NCBI GenBank assembly: GCA_019454045.1
Contig: SKCR01047760.1
Coordinates: 1-64,000, forward strand
DNA length: 64,000 nucleotides
Reading direction: 5' to 3'
DNA from: Zanthoxylum bungeanum
Lineage: Eukaryota; Streptophyta; Magnoliopsida; Sapindales; Rutaceae
Shown: piece by piece, positions 1-10,671 of the stretch
Numbering within the stretch: position 1 is the stretch's first letter
How the letters are laid out: the number at the start of each line of letters is the position of its first letter
Program-made: the position numbers and the translations under genes
Notes under the pieces: generated by a model
Databases searched by the model: none
The model's input: the letters and a program-made list of their open reading frames with translations, nothing else
Told to the model about the DNA's origin: nothing

Positions 1-1115
1 TGAACCGATTAAACGATTCGAATTAACTCACTTAATTCGATGAAGTATTATGAATAATCCGTATTATTCATATCGCGTTGCCCAAGTGCTCAATAAGTAC
101 ACTTTATATTGTGGAACTCTCTAAGTTTAGATTTATCTGTCACGAAATCAAATTTCGTGTCCATAATCAACTCACTCATGGATTATGACAACCAAATATA
201 ATCTCGCTAAACTATGCAAGTCGAGGTCATAGCATACGTATAATCCCTCCGTCACAGGCTATCCATATTATACCTGGGATATATATAAGAACGTCAAATA
301 TGTTCGGTATAATATAGTCGACTTTTAATTTACGATCTCTAAATAACACTCGAAACTGATTTCTGAAGTTATAACACGGCCATGGATTTACTAGATTGCA
401 AACACGTGTGGATGCTTATGCCCTGTACACAGGACTAACATATTCTCTCTTGATATGACCTGGTTATCATGAGCATCAGTCCACACCCAACGAACAGGCG
501 GAGGTCTGATTTAAATAGATCGGTGATGTGACTGCCATTAAAGTGTGAAGGATAAATCATATATCCCACTGTGGTATCTCAAGTCAAATGACCACTATGA
601 TCACTCAACTTGAGAAGATTCCTATTGACGTTGGTGTACCATATATTAGGAATTCTTCAGTGAGTCATTCAGTGTCTTATCAAATAAACACCTACATGTC
701 TAACCGAGTCTCCCGAGACTCATGGTTCATTGGGATAAACCATCGGAACAAAGTCACTATATATGACATGTACTGGTCTCATCGGATTTTACTAACTGAC
801 CCGTGTTAGTAAATCTTGATCAGGACTTTATTTAAGGATGTATATCTTATAGTGCGCTTCCCAATGTCAATTACAAACTACGTTGTAACTGCGCACTATA
901 TTGTAAATCCTAGGGTCTTTGATTAATATACATGTATCACTAAATCAGATTTAGTTTCGATCTAATCATAATTAGATCTCTAATCGTAATTAGATCGAAT
1001 AAGTGTATAAAAGACAAGGGTGCTACCATTAAATTTGTAATATTATGGAAAAATAGAATTGCTAGTATTTATGAATCGGATATAAATATGATCCAGATTG
1101 GCACTCCGAGCACCA
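1..1115 (-). mobile_element. 3' LTR (part) of minus-strand Copia element C1
   Basis: Collinear with 45770-46851, the right part of the full C1 LTR, with scattered substitutions and small indels. It ends at the same GAGCACCA terminus (LTR start TGGTGCTC when read on the minus strand). A Copia-type polypurine tract lies immediately outside it, so this is the 3' LTR of an element read right to left. The other end lies before base 1. The 73-codon open frame at 588-809 has only a rough, shortened counterpart in the other LTR and is not regarded as a gene. Confidence 0.8.
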
Positions 1116-1122
1116 ACCATAT

Positions 1123-1140
1123 CAATTTCTCCCACTTGCT
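1123..1140 (-). other. Polypurine tract of Copia C1
   Basis: On the minus strand this reads AGCAAGTGGGAGAAATTG. The AAGTGGGAGA core is the usual plant Copia plus-strand primer next to the 3' LTR. It lies about 8 bp from the LTR boundary at 1115/1116 and fixes the element's orientation. Confidence 0.7.
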
Positions 1141-1463
1141 CTAGTACCAATCCACGGTATCATATACATATCTCAATGTATATCATGTACTCATGGCCCT
1201 CAAAAGCTCACCTTGCACTCAAGAGGTAGGCAACAACAAGTAAGCCCGCTTTAAAAAATCGAGTCTGTCTAACAAACCAACCGTTTTCCTTAGCCAACAT
1301 CATTCATATTTTGTAGAATCCAAATTCCACATCAATATGACTCAGACACTTTATCAGTATTGTGCTATAGATGCTAAGTTGTCTATGTATTTAGAAATCA
1401 AATCCAAATACTATGAAACAACCGCAAGCACTACACTAATATGAAAACTTCTAATATATGAGG
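1141..1463 (-). mobile_element. 3' internal tail of Copia C1, non-coding
   Basis: Sequence between the C1 polypurine tract and the left edge of the inserted Athila element. No frame is open for more than a few dozen codons and no pol motif is recognisable. C1 resumes at 38223. Confidence 0.5.
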
Positions 1464-3473
1464 TGATGAGCGGAAAATATATCAATATTTACCGCCCCTT
1501 TTACTTAATATTTTGTTTAGTTTCTCGGGTTTGATGAACGTTTTGATGTGATTTAGTTTATTTTGCAGATAAAATAATATTGGGACACAATGAAATCATT
1601 TAGGACGAAATATGGGTCAAATAAGGGCAAAAATTGGATTTGACATATTAATTTGGGAGATTGGAAACTTGAAATGGCGTTTTAAGGAAGTGCAGTTTTG
1701 GAAATTCCAGTTTGCGCATCTGTCGTATTTTCTGCATAACGTTTTACTCCGATATCGAATTGAGCTGATTCAAGTTCCATATTAAAGAAGACTCAATGAT
1801 CTACAACTTTGAAAGACAAAATAATTTCGAACTCTGAAGATTTCATGCCAGAAATTGATGAACCATCCAGAAGTGTGTCGTGTGTAATTATTAAAGTCAT
1901 TTTCAATCATTTTCAAAGCAAAAAATAAATTAATAAATAAATAATAAAAATTATCAAATCACCACCAAACATGATAAGCAATTAGTGGAGCAATTAATAA
2001 TGGATTTGGTGGATGATTTGATGGAGGCAAAATTTGCCTATGAATACCAAGCCATTTCATTTGTAAAATTCATACTTTCTTCTAAGGAATTCCTTAAGAA
2101 TACTAAGAAGATTGTATCTTGTTTGTTTATTTACAGCTTTCAGTAATTAATTTCCGCTTTCGCACTTTCTTTTCTTTACTTTTCAGTTTTTACTTTCCGC
2201 AATTACTTTTACGCACAGTACTTTTCTTTCTTTAATTTTCAGTTCTTACTTTTCAGTAAAGAGAAGGTAACTCCCATTTGCTGGGGTAAAAGGTAAAACT
2301 TTTATTACTAATATTTAGATTAATCTCTCTTAATTATAATATATTAACTAGTTAAAACCTGACTTAACGATGATACCGCCATATTGGTCGGTGGTAATTA
2401 TTTAAATTGGTTTTAACCTGACTAAACTGGATACCGCATGATTGATTGGTTGGTAATTAAATATTAATTTGACTTAATCTGGATACCGCCTATATGGTTG
2501 GTTGGTAATTATCATGCAAAGTTAATTTATTATATTAAGGGAGATATCTAAAATAGAAGTAATAAAAATGGATCCTTTTACCTCAGCATTTTCTTTTATT
2601 GTACTTTTACTTTATTTACTTTTTAGCAATTTACTTTCAACAATTTACTTTCAGCATTTACTTTTCAGTAATTTACTTTCAGCATTTACTTTTCAGCATT
2701 TAATTTTCAGTATTTTACTTTATGTCTTTTATTTTATTTAAGTTTTTTACTACCCGTAAATATGTGTCGTAACTAAGCCAGTTATCTGGGGTTGTGATGA
2801 AATCCAATATCACCGGTTTATAAGGGGTTAAATTATAGTTTGGGTAATTTAAAGGTTTACTTATTAAGTCTTAAGCTTAATGCGTCTTGTTAACTGGCCA
2901 TTAATAAGATTGATCTGGTAAATCTAAAATAAACTTGACAAAGGAATTTTAGGTTACAGTCTTAGACTTAATAGCTCACGATCTTCCTTGAGGATAGATA
3001 ACCCTTTAATAGATTTTCTTACAGGATAGACATATACCTGTCGGGCGGGGGTAACATTTATTGGAACTTAATCTTAATGAATCCAGGTAATTTGGTTGAC
3101 ATAGACATATGGTTCAATTGGGTTACACTGGGTATTTGTGTCTGACCATCCACAGAGGCTTTCGCATGATTTAGTGTTCCAGGTTAGTAAACCGATATAT
3201 TACACACACATGAAATAACCACTTCATCTTTTAAAAAGATATTGGAAGGATTCACAACCCTGGATAGTTTCAATCTACTTTCAAGCAATTTTATTTACTT
3301 GTTTTAATTTTAAAGTCACCACCCAATCAAACAATCAATCCATTAGATACTTATAAACATTTAACTTCATAATTGATAACAAAAGGTTTTAAGTCCTCGT
3401 GGGATCAATACTTTTTATACTACTTGAACGATATGTACGCTTCCGTTATACGCATGTGATTACGCACCGGTCA
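1464..3473 (+). mobile_element. 5' LTR of Athila-type element A
   Basis: Starts TGATGAGCGG and ends CACCGGTCA. Its partner is 36095-38222, collinear over the whole length with many substitutions and small indels, so A is old. The family is related to the LTRs of the LOG element (23161 onward): the same first ~40 bp, the same GATACCGCC repeats and the same terminal segment. It contains TTTACTTTTCAG-type pyrimidine-rich runs and a GAAGGTAACT sequence at 2264 that resembles a 5' splice site. No clear target duplication: left flank TGAGG, right flank AGTTT. Confidence 0.85.
2351..2508 (+). repeat. GATACCGCC tandem repeats in the Athila LTR
   Basis: Three imperfect units of about 60 bp, each built as 'CTGACT(T)AA ... 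GGATACCGC ... ATTGGT(C)GGTTGGTAATT'. The same repeat occurs in every LTR of families A and B here (two copies at 24240-24345, about five in the minus-strand LTR at 39790-40095). It is therefore an old LTR component whose copy number varies. Confidence 0.75.
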
Positions 3474-3479
3474 AGTTTT

Positions 3480-3497
3480 TTGCGCCGTTGTCGGGGA
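3480..3497 (+). other. Primer binding site of element A (tRNA-Asp type)
   Basis: TTGCGCCGTTGTCGGGGA, two mismatches from TGGCGCCGTTGCCGGGGA, which complements the 3' end of plant tRNA-Asp. It lies 6 bp after the LTR. This primer is characteristic of Athila-type Gypsy elements. The mismatches fit the age of the copy. Confidence 0.8.
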
Positions 3498-3604
3498 CTT
3501 ATTTATCTTTCACAATTAGTTTTGGGGTTAGATACGTTACTTGTATCTAATTTCTTTTTACTTATTGTTTTTGTTTTCTTGTGTTTCAGGTTCTCATAAA
3601 CTAC

Positions 3605-4667
3605 ATGAGGTGAACCAAAAGCTTTGAACTCCGATCGCTTGACCCATAAATTGAAAGAACCATCAGACAGTTGAGAAGGGAAAGGCGAGAAGGCCAAGAA
3701 GCAATTATCAACATGGAACCTGAACCTTTTGAAGTTGCACCACCAATACCCATTCAAGACAGAACCATTCTGGTGGTCGACGGCTTCATTTCCTGTATTT
3801 TACTTCCCCCATTACCAGCAAATGCGGGTGACATAAAAACATGCATCCAGATGATTCAGCAGTCAGTACAGTTTGGGGGAAATGCAACTGATTATCCTAA
3901 TGCCCACATCAGCAACTTCCTGGAAGTTTGTGGTATTTTCAATTACAATAGAGCATCAGAATAAGCAATGAGACTGCAAGTTTTTCCATATTCCTTGAAA
4001 GACAGAGCAAAAGCTTGGCTACATTCACTACCAGCAGGTTCCATCACAACTTGGAACACTCTAGACACCAAATTCCTTGCAAAGTACTTTCCAACAGCCA
4101 GAACAGCAAAACTGAGAAATGACATCACATCTTTTGTACAACAAGATTCAGAATCCCTCTGCGAAACTTGGGAAAGATTCAAATATTTACTCCGGAAATG
4201 TCTTCACCATGAGATTGCAAAATGGCTACAAGTCCAAACCTTCTACAATGGTCTTTCTAGAATAATGAGAACCACAATTGATGCTGCTGCAGGAGGAGCT
4301 TTAATGGCAAAAAGGAGAAGATCAAGCCTGGGACTTAATTGAAGAAATGGCCAACAACAACTCCTTGTGCCGAACAGAAATGAGCATGATCCAAAGAATT
4401 ACAGGAATTTAAGAAGTTGGAGCCAACACAGCACTGAATTCCAAGGTGGATGTGATTTGCAAAAATCTGGAAACTCTTAACATGAAAGTTAATGGTGGAT
4501 CCACAAGTTCACCATATGGAGGAGCACCAGAACCAAACCAACTTGAAGAAACGGTGAATTATGTCAACAATTTCAACAGACAGGGGAACAATCCATATTC
4601 CAACACCTACAACCCAGGGTGGAGGAATCATTTGAATTTTTCATGGAGCAACAATTCAGGGCAAAAA
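3605..4667 (+). pseudogene. gag: Athila-type gag, broken and interrupted
   Basis: Capsid polyprotein remnant of element A. Recognisable blocks in order: an Arg-rich N-terminal stretch (IRQLRRERREGQEA), the matrix/capsid core (PNAHISNFLEVC; FPYSLKDRAKAWLHSLPAGS; TWNTLDTKFLAKYFP; ESLCETWERFKYLLRKCLHH; QTFYNGL; DAAAGGALM), then a linker and the PYSNTYNPGWRNH block typical of Athila gag. It is non-functional: TAA stops near 3636, at 3962-3964 and near 4410, and a frameshift near 4308. After WSNNSGQK the reading runs into the LTR of Copia C2 at 4668, so the zinc knuckle is missing. No pol follows anywhere in A. Confidence 0.88.
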
Positions 4668-5422
4668 TGTTGGACAGTTATGACCCATAGCGTCACTATT
4701 TGTACATATCATGATGTTGTTGTACAAATTAATTATGTGACAAAGGAGATTGCTCTCTTATCATTTGTGATTAGATCACCAAGATGTATAAATGATAGGA
4801 GGTCCATATGATTTGTTCCTGGATTGAGATGATATGAGACAGTATCAATCTACGAAGGTTTAATCATTAAATATCCCTAGTCAGAGTATTATCGAGATTG
4901 GACATCGATAATGCGTAAAAGACTAGTATTACACTTGTGCGCGTTATGAGGGCATAACGATATAGTTCTTATATATTTGGGTATAGGATACTAATGAAAG
5001 TGTAGTATGAGGTTGTGTTTTACCGATAGTACGGGAAACAGCTTCGCTCTGGATAGACCCCTCGGAATTCCATTGGTAGTATGACTATGTGTCTATGGAA
5101 GTCCGAAATCAGGGTAGGTGTATTTGGTCTTAACCTAAGACTTGCACCGCTAATACTTGCGACAATCAATGTACTTTGGTTTTAGGTCGTCCTGGGCTTT
5201 AACAGGTTCTGTGTACGCCTCTGTTGGGTATATTGAGAATCGTAGTATGTTGGGTGTGATGTCAAGACGAAATTATCACTCCAGTCATAGTGGAGATGAT
5301 GGTCACGTAGGATACGGAACTGGTTCTCTTATGTACTGCAGTCATCGGGATAAAATGACTAGGTCATGTTTATCCGATTATAGAGACTAGTTACCAGAGA
5401 TCCGATATGTGCTTCATACGGG
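4668..5422 (+). mobile_element. LTR fragment of Copia C2, plus orientation
   Basis: Begins TGTTGGACAG directly after the A gag sequence (left flank AAAAA, 4663-4667) and matches the first ~750 bp of the Copia D LTR (49654 onward). It stops abruptly near 5420, where the sequence switches to the reverse complement of a later LTR segment. Read as the untouched start of the original 5' LTR of a plus-oriented C2 whose remainder was inverted. The 77-codon frame at 5157-5390 is mirrored at 5712-5945 only because the arms are inverted copies. Confidence 0.8.
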
Positions 5423-6434
5423 AAGCGACCCATGAGATCCCCGGATATGTTGGCAGTAAATTCGGTCGTCAGACTATCCGAAAACTAAGTATCTCGTACT
5501 ATGTTTTACCGATTTACAAGACAATGTTGGCTTCTAGCAAAGCGACATGCCTACCCAATTCTCCAGAAATATCCTTATAGGAATATGTGATCTATATTAG
5601 GCGTAGTATACATAGTATTACATATTTCGATCTAGTATCGGATGTCACGTGCTAGGCCTGGGGCGGGAAATGTGTTCGCCCCATACGAAACACATATCGG
5701 ATCTCTGGTAACTAGTCTCTATAATCGGATAAACATGACCCAGTCATTTTATCCCGATGACTGTAGTACATAAGAGAACCAGTTCCGTATCCTACATGAC
5801 CATCATCTCCACTATGACTGGAGTGATATTTCCGTCTTGACATCACACCCAACATACTACGATTCTCAATATACCCAGCAGATGCGTACACAGAACCTGT
5901 TAAAGCCCTGGACGACCTAAAACCAAAGTACATTGATTGTCGCAAGTATTAGCGGTGCAAGTCTCAGGTTAAGACCAAATACACCTACCCTAATTTCGGA
6001 CTTCCATAGACACATAGTTATACTACCAATGGAATTCCGATGGGTCTATCCAGAGCGAAGCTGTTTCCCGTACTATCGGTAAAACACAACCTCCTACTAC
6101 ACTTGCATGAGTATCCTATACCAAAATTTATGAGAACTATGCCGTTATGCCCTCACAATGCGCACAAGTGTAATACTAGTCTTTTACGCATTATCGATGT
6201 CCAATCTCGATAATACTCTGACTAGGGATATTTAATGATTAAACCTTCGTGGATTGATACTGTCTCAAATCATCTCAATCCAGGAACTAATCATATGGAC
6301 CTCCTATCATTTATACATCTTGGTGATCTAATCACAAATGATAAGAGAGCAATCTCCTTTGTCACATAGTTAATTTGTACAACAACACCATGATCTATAC
6401 AAATAGTGACGCTATGGGTCATAACTGTCCAACA
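5423..6434 (-). mobile_element. LTR of Copia C2, minus orientation
   Basis: Reverse complement of LTR positions ~1 to ~1010 (compare 49654-50690). It ends at 6434 with the TGTTGGAC start, followed by a Copia polypurine tract. The outer 740 bp are about 96% identical to the plus arm 4668-5422. The two arms are therefore the original 5' and 3' LTR starts of one element, brought head to head. Confidence 0.82.
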
Positions 6435-6448
6435 ATCTCCCACTTGGC
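6435..6448 (-). other. Polypurine tract of Copia C2
   Basis: Minus strand reads GCCAAGTGGGAGAT, directly abutting the LTR start at 6434. The same tract abuts the 3' LTR of Copia D at 57463-57475. Confidence 0.8.
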
Positions 6449-6599
6449 GTATAGCCAGTCACTCGAGTGTGCTACACCCTAACTATGTACGGTTCGCTCA
6501 AATTACTGAGAAAAGACTTTCGTCAGCGGATTTGCATGACTATCATCTGATGCGATTTATTCGATCATCACATCGCCACGATGTATGATTCGAACGAAT

Positions 6600-7680
6600 C
6601 AGATGAATATCGAAGTATTTATCTGGATCATTGATGAGACCATTAATTCTTTAGCCTACGCTGTAGCCTAGCTTAGCTGCTAACAGAACTATATCTAATC
6701 TAATTAGATTTATTATCTACCCAAATGGCTTCTATTGCTGCCTCAGCTGTAACAATAATCCATTTTTGTTGTTTATTCGGTAACAGTATCTTGCTTGGAA
6801 GATTTCCAGCTCACTGTTCCGTTATTCAAACTTTGTAGTACCTTTTTGCGACTTATAGTCGTTATCGGTTAGGAAACTTGCAATGGTGATTTCAGTCAAT
6901 TCAAGTTCTCATTCTCCATATTTTAAGACAGCATCCTTAGTTCCTCTAAGATACATAAAGATGTTCTTAACTTCAATCCAATTACTATCACTTGGATTGG
7001 CCTGATTGTGACTCCATATGCTCAAAGCGTATGAGACACCAGGTCGCATACATTTATTTCAATGTACGAGTTCTCGGAGAGTACTAACAACTTTAAATCT
7101 ATCCCAGTAGATCTTTATTCCTAGAATAAAGGTTGTTTCTCCCAAGAATTCTACGGAGAATTTTTCATGAAAGCCAAGCTTTCACAGATTGTATTATGGG
7201 AATATCATTTCCAAGAAATGACATATTATCATTACATATGACTATCATTGTCAGTGCGCTCCCACTAACCCTCTTATATACATAAGAATCATTTTCGTTT
7301 TGAATTAAATCATATACCATTATGATTACATCAAAACGATAATTCCAAGAATGTAATGCTTGCTTCAATCCATCAATGGATTGAATAACCTGCAAACCTT
7401 GTTTGCTAGTTTTGGTACGACAAAACCGTTAGGATGTTGCAAACATCCTCTAAAATGTTTCCTTTTCAGGAAAGTGATTTTCCGTTCAGCTGTCATATTT
7501 CATAAATGAAACATGCAGCAGCAGCAAGCATTATCCAAATGGCTTTACCGTGGCAACATGTAAAAGGTTTCGTTGTAATCGACACAATGTTGATAACGAT
7601 ACTTTTTCGCTACAAGCCTAGCTTAGTACATTGGCATGTTGCTATCCATGTATGTCTTCCTTGAAGACTTATTTAGTACA
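6600..7680 (-). pseudogene. pol: Copia pol remnant (reverse transcriptase to RNase H)
   Basis: Decayed C-terminal pol of C2. The clearest stretch (7165-7395) keeps SIDGLKQALHSWNYRFD, then YKRVSGSA and FLGNDIPIIQSVKAWLS. These are the reverse-transcriptase blocks around the catalytic YVDD box, which here is altered to a CNDN-like sequence. Near 6710-6800 a frameshifted RNase H segment (KQDTV, then AEAAIEAIW) is visible. Stops and frameshifts lie throughout. The left end of the Ogre insertion cuts the gene at 7680; it resumes at 17798. Confidence 0.82.
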
Positions 7681-8232
7681 TGTGGGGACACAGGAACTGG
7701 GCGACGCATGCTGCCACGGTGTTAATGGAGTCGCCACCAGGTGTTAACCGGGAAAATGAGATTTAAGGCCGCACTCACCCCTCGCAAGGGAAGACCTCAA
7801 ACCGTTGGGTTCGGAATGGTCCCTTACTTATGCCACTTGTAATGAAATGATTTATATAATAATTTAATCAGGCCTAAGTAACACTTATTTCTAAGAATAT
7901 CATGCTTCTATATTCACATACATACATCAACAAGTTCATTTATATGAAACATATTCGAATTTGCATACAGCCTATTTGCATGTAATCTATGTCTCAATTT
8001 GCATACATAAGGATTATCATACGGCAAGCATACAAGTTATTAACGCATTGGTGGACACAGAAGCGCAAACAAATATCATTCTTACTAGCATGCATATTAA
8101 AAAGATATTTAAGCGCATAACAGAAATAGACAACTAGAGGGGTAATACAAATGCATAACATAGAAAAGGGGTAACTATATGCTAAGATGGACATGTCGTA
8201 ATGTGATGCAAGAGGATCTGTTTACCGTGTAC

Positions 8233-8490
8233 GTTCGTGCAGCGTTCGTAGACGCGTTCGAACGGTAAACAGAAGGTTCTCGTTCGAGTAGCGTTCGTAA
8301 ACGCGTTCGAACGGAAATGAAACAGAATGCTCACGTTCGTATGGCGTTTGTGGACGCGTTCGAACGGAAATGAAACAGAATGCTCACATTCGTATGGCGT
8401 TCGTGAAAGCGTTCGAACGGAAATGAGACATAATGCATGATAAGGCAAAATACACACGCGTTCGAGTTGCGTTCGTAGACGCGTTCGAAC
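8233..8490 (-). repeat. ~53-bp tandem repeats with CGTTCGAACG palindrome
   Basis: Five units, each with a CGTTCG(T/A) box, a second GCGTTCGT box and the palindrome GCGTTCGAACG, followed by 'AAATGARACAKAATGC'. The matching array in the other LTR (about 15430-15765) has the same five units but is interrupted by an inverted insert. Related CGTTCGAACGCTTCC boxes recur near the other LTR end (10305-10390; 17580-17660). Confidence 0.85.
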
Positions 8491-8544
8491 GGGACAGATC
8501 TGATGCATGAAATGGGACGCAATAAATAAATGGCGAATAGTACA

Positions 8545-9003
8545 ATGCGAGGCGCGGTAAAGCATCGTGGTAAAGGGCTTTAAACCCTTCCCGTAGGGGA
8601 TCTTTCCTTCCACTTACTAAGCCCATGCGCTCGATCGCATCATGCATACAAACATAAAGACAATCATATCAAACTAAGTATGCCCGATTGAACACATCTT
8701 ACATCCAACCGAACACACATCAACTGGCGCGGTAAAGCATCGTGGTAAAGGGCTTTAACCCCTCCCCATAGGGGATCTTTCATTCCACTTACTAAACCCA
8801 TGCGCTCGATTGAGTCATGCATACAAAGAATTAAACACAATTATATAAAACTTAGTATGCCCGATTGAACGTATCTTGCATTCAACCGAACACACATCAA
8901 CCGGCGCGGCAAAACATCGTGGTAAAGGGCTTTAACCCCTCCCCATAGGGGATCTTTCATTCCACTTACTAAGCCCATGCGCTCGATTGAATCATGCATA
9001 AAT
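8545..9003 (-). repeat. ~177-bp tandem repeats in the Ogre LTR
   Basis: Nearly three units starting at about 8548, 8726 and 8903. Each contains 'GGCGCGGTAAAGCATCGTGG', a CCCCATAGGGGATC mini-palindrome and CATGCGCTCGAT. The array is repeated at about 15817-16265 in the other LTR, so it predates this insertion. Confidence 0.85.
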
Positions 9004-10520
9004 AAGCAAATGCAGAATTCAAGTGACGAAAAATAAATAAACCAAATCAACACAAAACAAAAGAGGGTGCCGTTTACTCAAGCGGTACGTGGAGTTGTGT
9101 CCCGAGTACAGATCATATTACCGTCCATTCGGAATCGGCTATGAAATTTATGTCCGGGTTTCCATCCGATATACCGCGAGAGTTGACACATCTCTCATTC
9201 ATCCAATACCCACACACACACAGCATACACAAACGAGATTTAACAAATAAGTAAAATACGATCAAAATAAATAACAAAAATCAAATAAAGATGAGTGTGA
9301 AAAGTACCCTCAGGTCTAACTTTTAAATCACCTCTCGGATGTACGGCACACGGTCGTCGGAAGGGTGGATGCTCCACAACTCTTTCGGTTCACTGGTTCA
9401 CTGTTCTCGTTGTTGTCTCACTGTTTGGAGTCGTCGTTCTCCATCTTTTGCTGCTGCTTTTGACTCCGATTTGCTACTGTTCGGCCTTTGTTTTGCTGCT
9501 CGCTGTTCAGGTCACCTGTTTTGACGTTTCAACGGACTGTTCCAAGTTTTTGTGTGGGTTTTTAGTGTAGTCTTGTGTGAGTCTTTTAAGGATTATGAAT
9601 ACAGTTTTATTTGTGTTATTACTTTAAGTTTTTTAGGGATGTTTTAAGTGTATTTTGCTGCTCTATAGGGGGTTTTTGGGCTTGATTTGGCTACTGTAGG
9701 GGGTGGTTTGGGCGTGATTTGGCTACTGTTTTAGTGTTAAAGGGGCTGCTATATTAAGGTATGATTTCGGCAATGGGAGAGTGAGGATGAAGAGAACTAT
9801 TTCTTGTTATTTTCTTGAGTGGCTAGGGCTCTTGGTGTGTTGTGATGGTGCTTTTAATGTGAAGGCTTGGGGTTATTTTCTTTTCTCTTGTGATTTGTGT
9901 GAGTTGTGTGTCTCTTATGTGTATGAGCTAGGGGAGTGCATGTCTTGGTTAGGGGTTGTTTTATAGAGAAGGGTTAGGGCTTCACCTTGTCTCACAAGGA
10001 AGGGATTTGGTGCATTAAAAAGAGATATGATTTGGTGTTGGACAAGGAAAGGATTAGATTGAGGGGGGACAAATCTTGGCTAGAATAGGAAGTCAATATC
10101 TTTAATTGGTTATGATTGATTTTGTGTTTTATTTAATTGGTAAATGGTTTAAATATTTTATTTAATTCAATGTTAATTTAATTAAGATTTAATTTAATTT
10201 CCCATGTGTTTTAAATGTGTTTTATTAATTGGGATGTGTTTTATGGGCTTTGGTGGTTAATTGGGCTTGGGTGTGAGGCTAGCAGCAAAACCAGAATTAC
10301 CGACACCGTTCGAACGCTTCCTCGAACGCGACACGAACGCCCGTAATCTGTTTGCCATTCGAACGCATACACGAACGCATCACGAACGAAAACAGTGAGC
10401 CTTGTTTATTCTGAATTTCCCCTTCCCATATCCGTTTCCCACGGCTTCCGTGACTCAAAAGGTAGTGCCTCCAAATGAGACTCATCATCGGGTTTCACAT
10501 GCAAAAATACAATGCCTACA

Positions 10521-10540
10521 GTCGCCCCCACTTTGATGGG
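10521..10540 (-). other. Polypurine tract of the Ogre/Tat element
   Basis: Minus strand reads CCATCAAAGTGGGGGCGAC directly before the LTR start TGTAGGC. AAAGTGGGGGCGAC is the plus-strand primer form seen in Ogre/Tat elements. Confidence 0.82.
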
Positions 10541-10671
10541 ACTTGTGCAGTGTGTGACTTTGAACAATCCTATCAAAGTTATGCAATGTATTTCTACTTA
10601 CCTGGCTCGCCAACAGTCACTTGACTTACCATGTGTTGAGTTGATTTGGGTGGTGAGGTGTTGCGACCCCT

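Larger units (their letters stand above)
4668..6434. repeat. Long inverted repeat (two ~740-bp LTR arms, ~280-bp spacer)
   Basis: Arms 4668-5411 and 5690-6434 are inverted copies of a Copia LTR start, about 96% identical by eye. The spacer (about 5412-5690) is LTR sequence present only in the minus copy. The repeat lies downstream of, and in the transcription path of, the Athila LTR at 1464-3473. A read-through transcript would fold into a very long hairpin. Confidence 0.85.
7681..10520 (-). mobile_element. 3' LTR of the Ogre/Tat element
   Basis: 2840 bp, TGTGGGGACACAGG...AATGCCTACA on the plus strand. It matches 14842-17792 except for a missing ~63-bp GC-rich segment near its left end and the absence of a 57-bp inverted insert present in the partner. 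It holds two tandem-repeat arrays. Open frames such as 9781-9966 are shared by both LTRs only because the LTRs are copies. Confidence 0.9.

Noticed and set aside
5157..5945. Two identical-looking 77-codon proteins on opposite strands
   Set aside because: Mirror images in the inverted LTR repeat; no independent evidence of coding.
8182..8647. Overlapping 60-140-codon frames around RSNASTNATRT-like motifs
   Set aside because: They are reading frames across the CGTTCGAACG tandem repeats of the Ogre LTR.
8233..9003. CRISPR-like direct repeats
   Set aside because: Repeats are adjacent with no unique spacers, in a plant LTR; ordinary tandem duplication.
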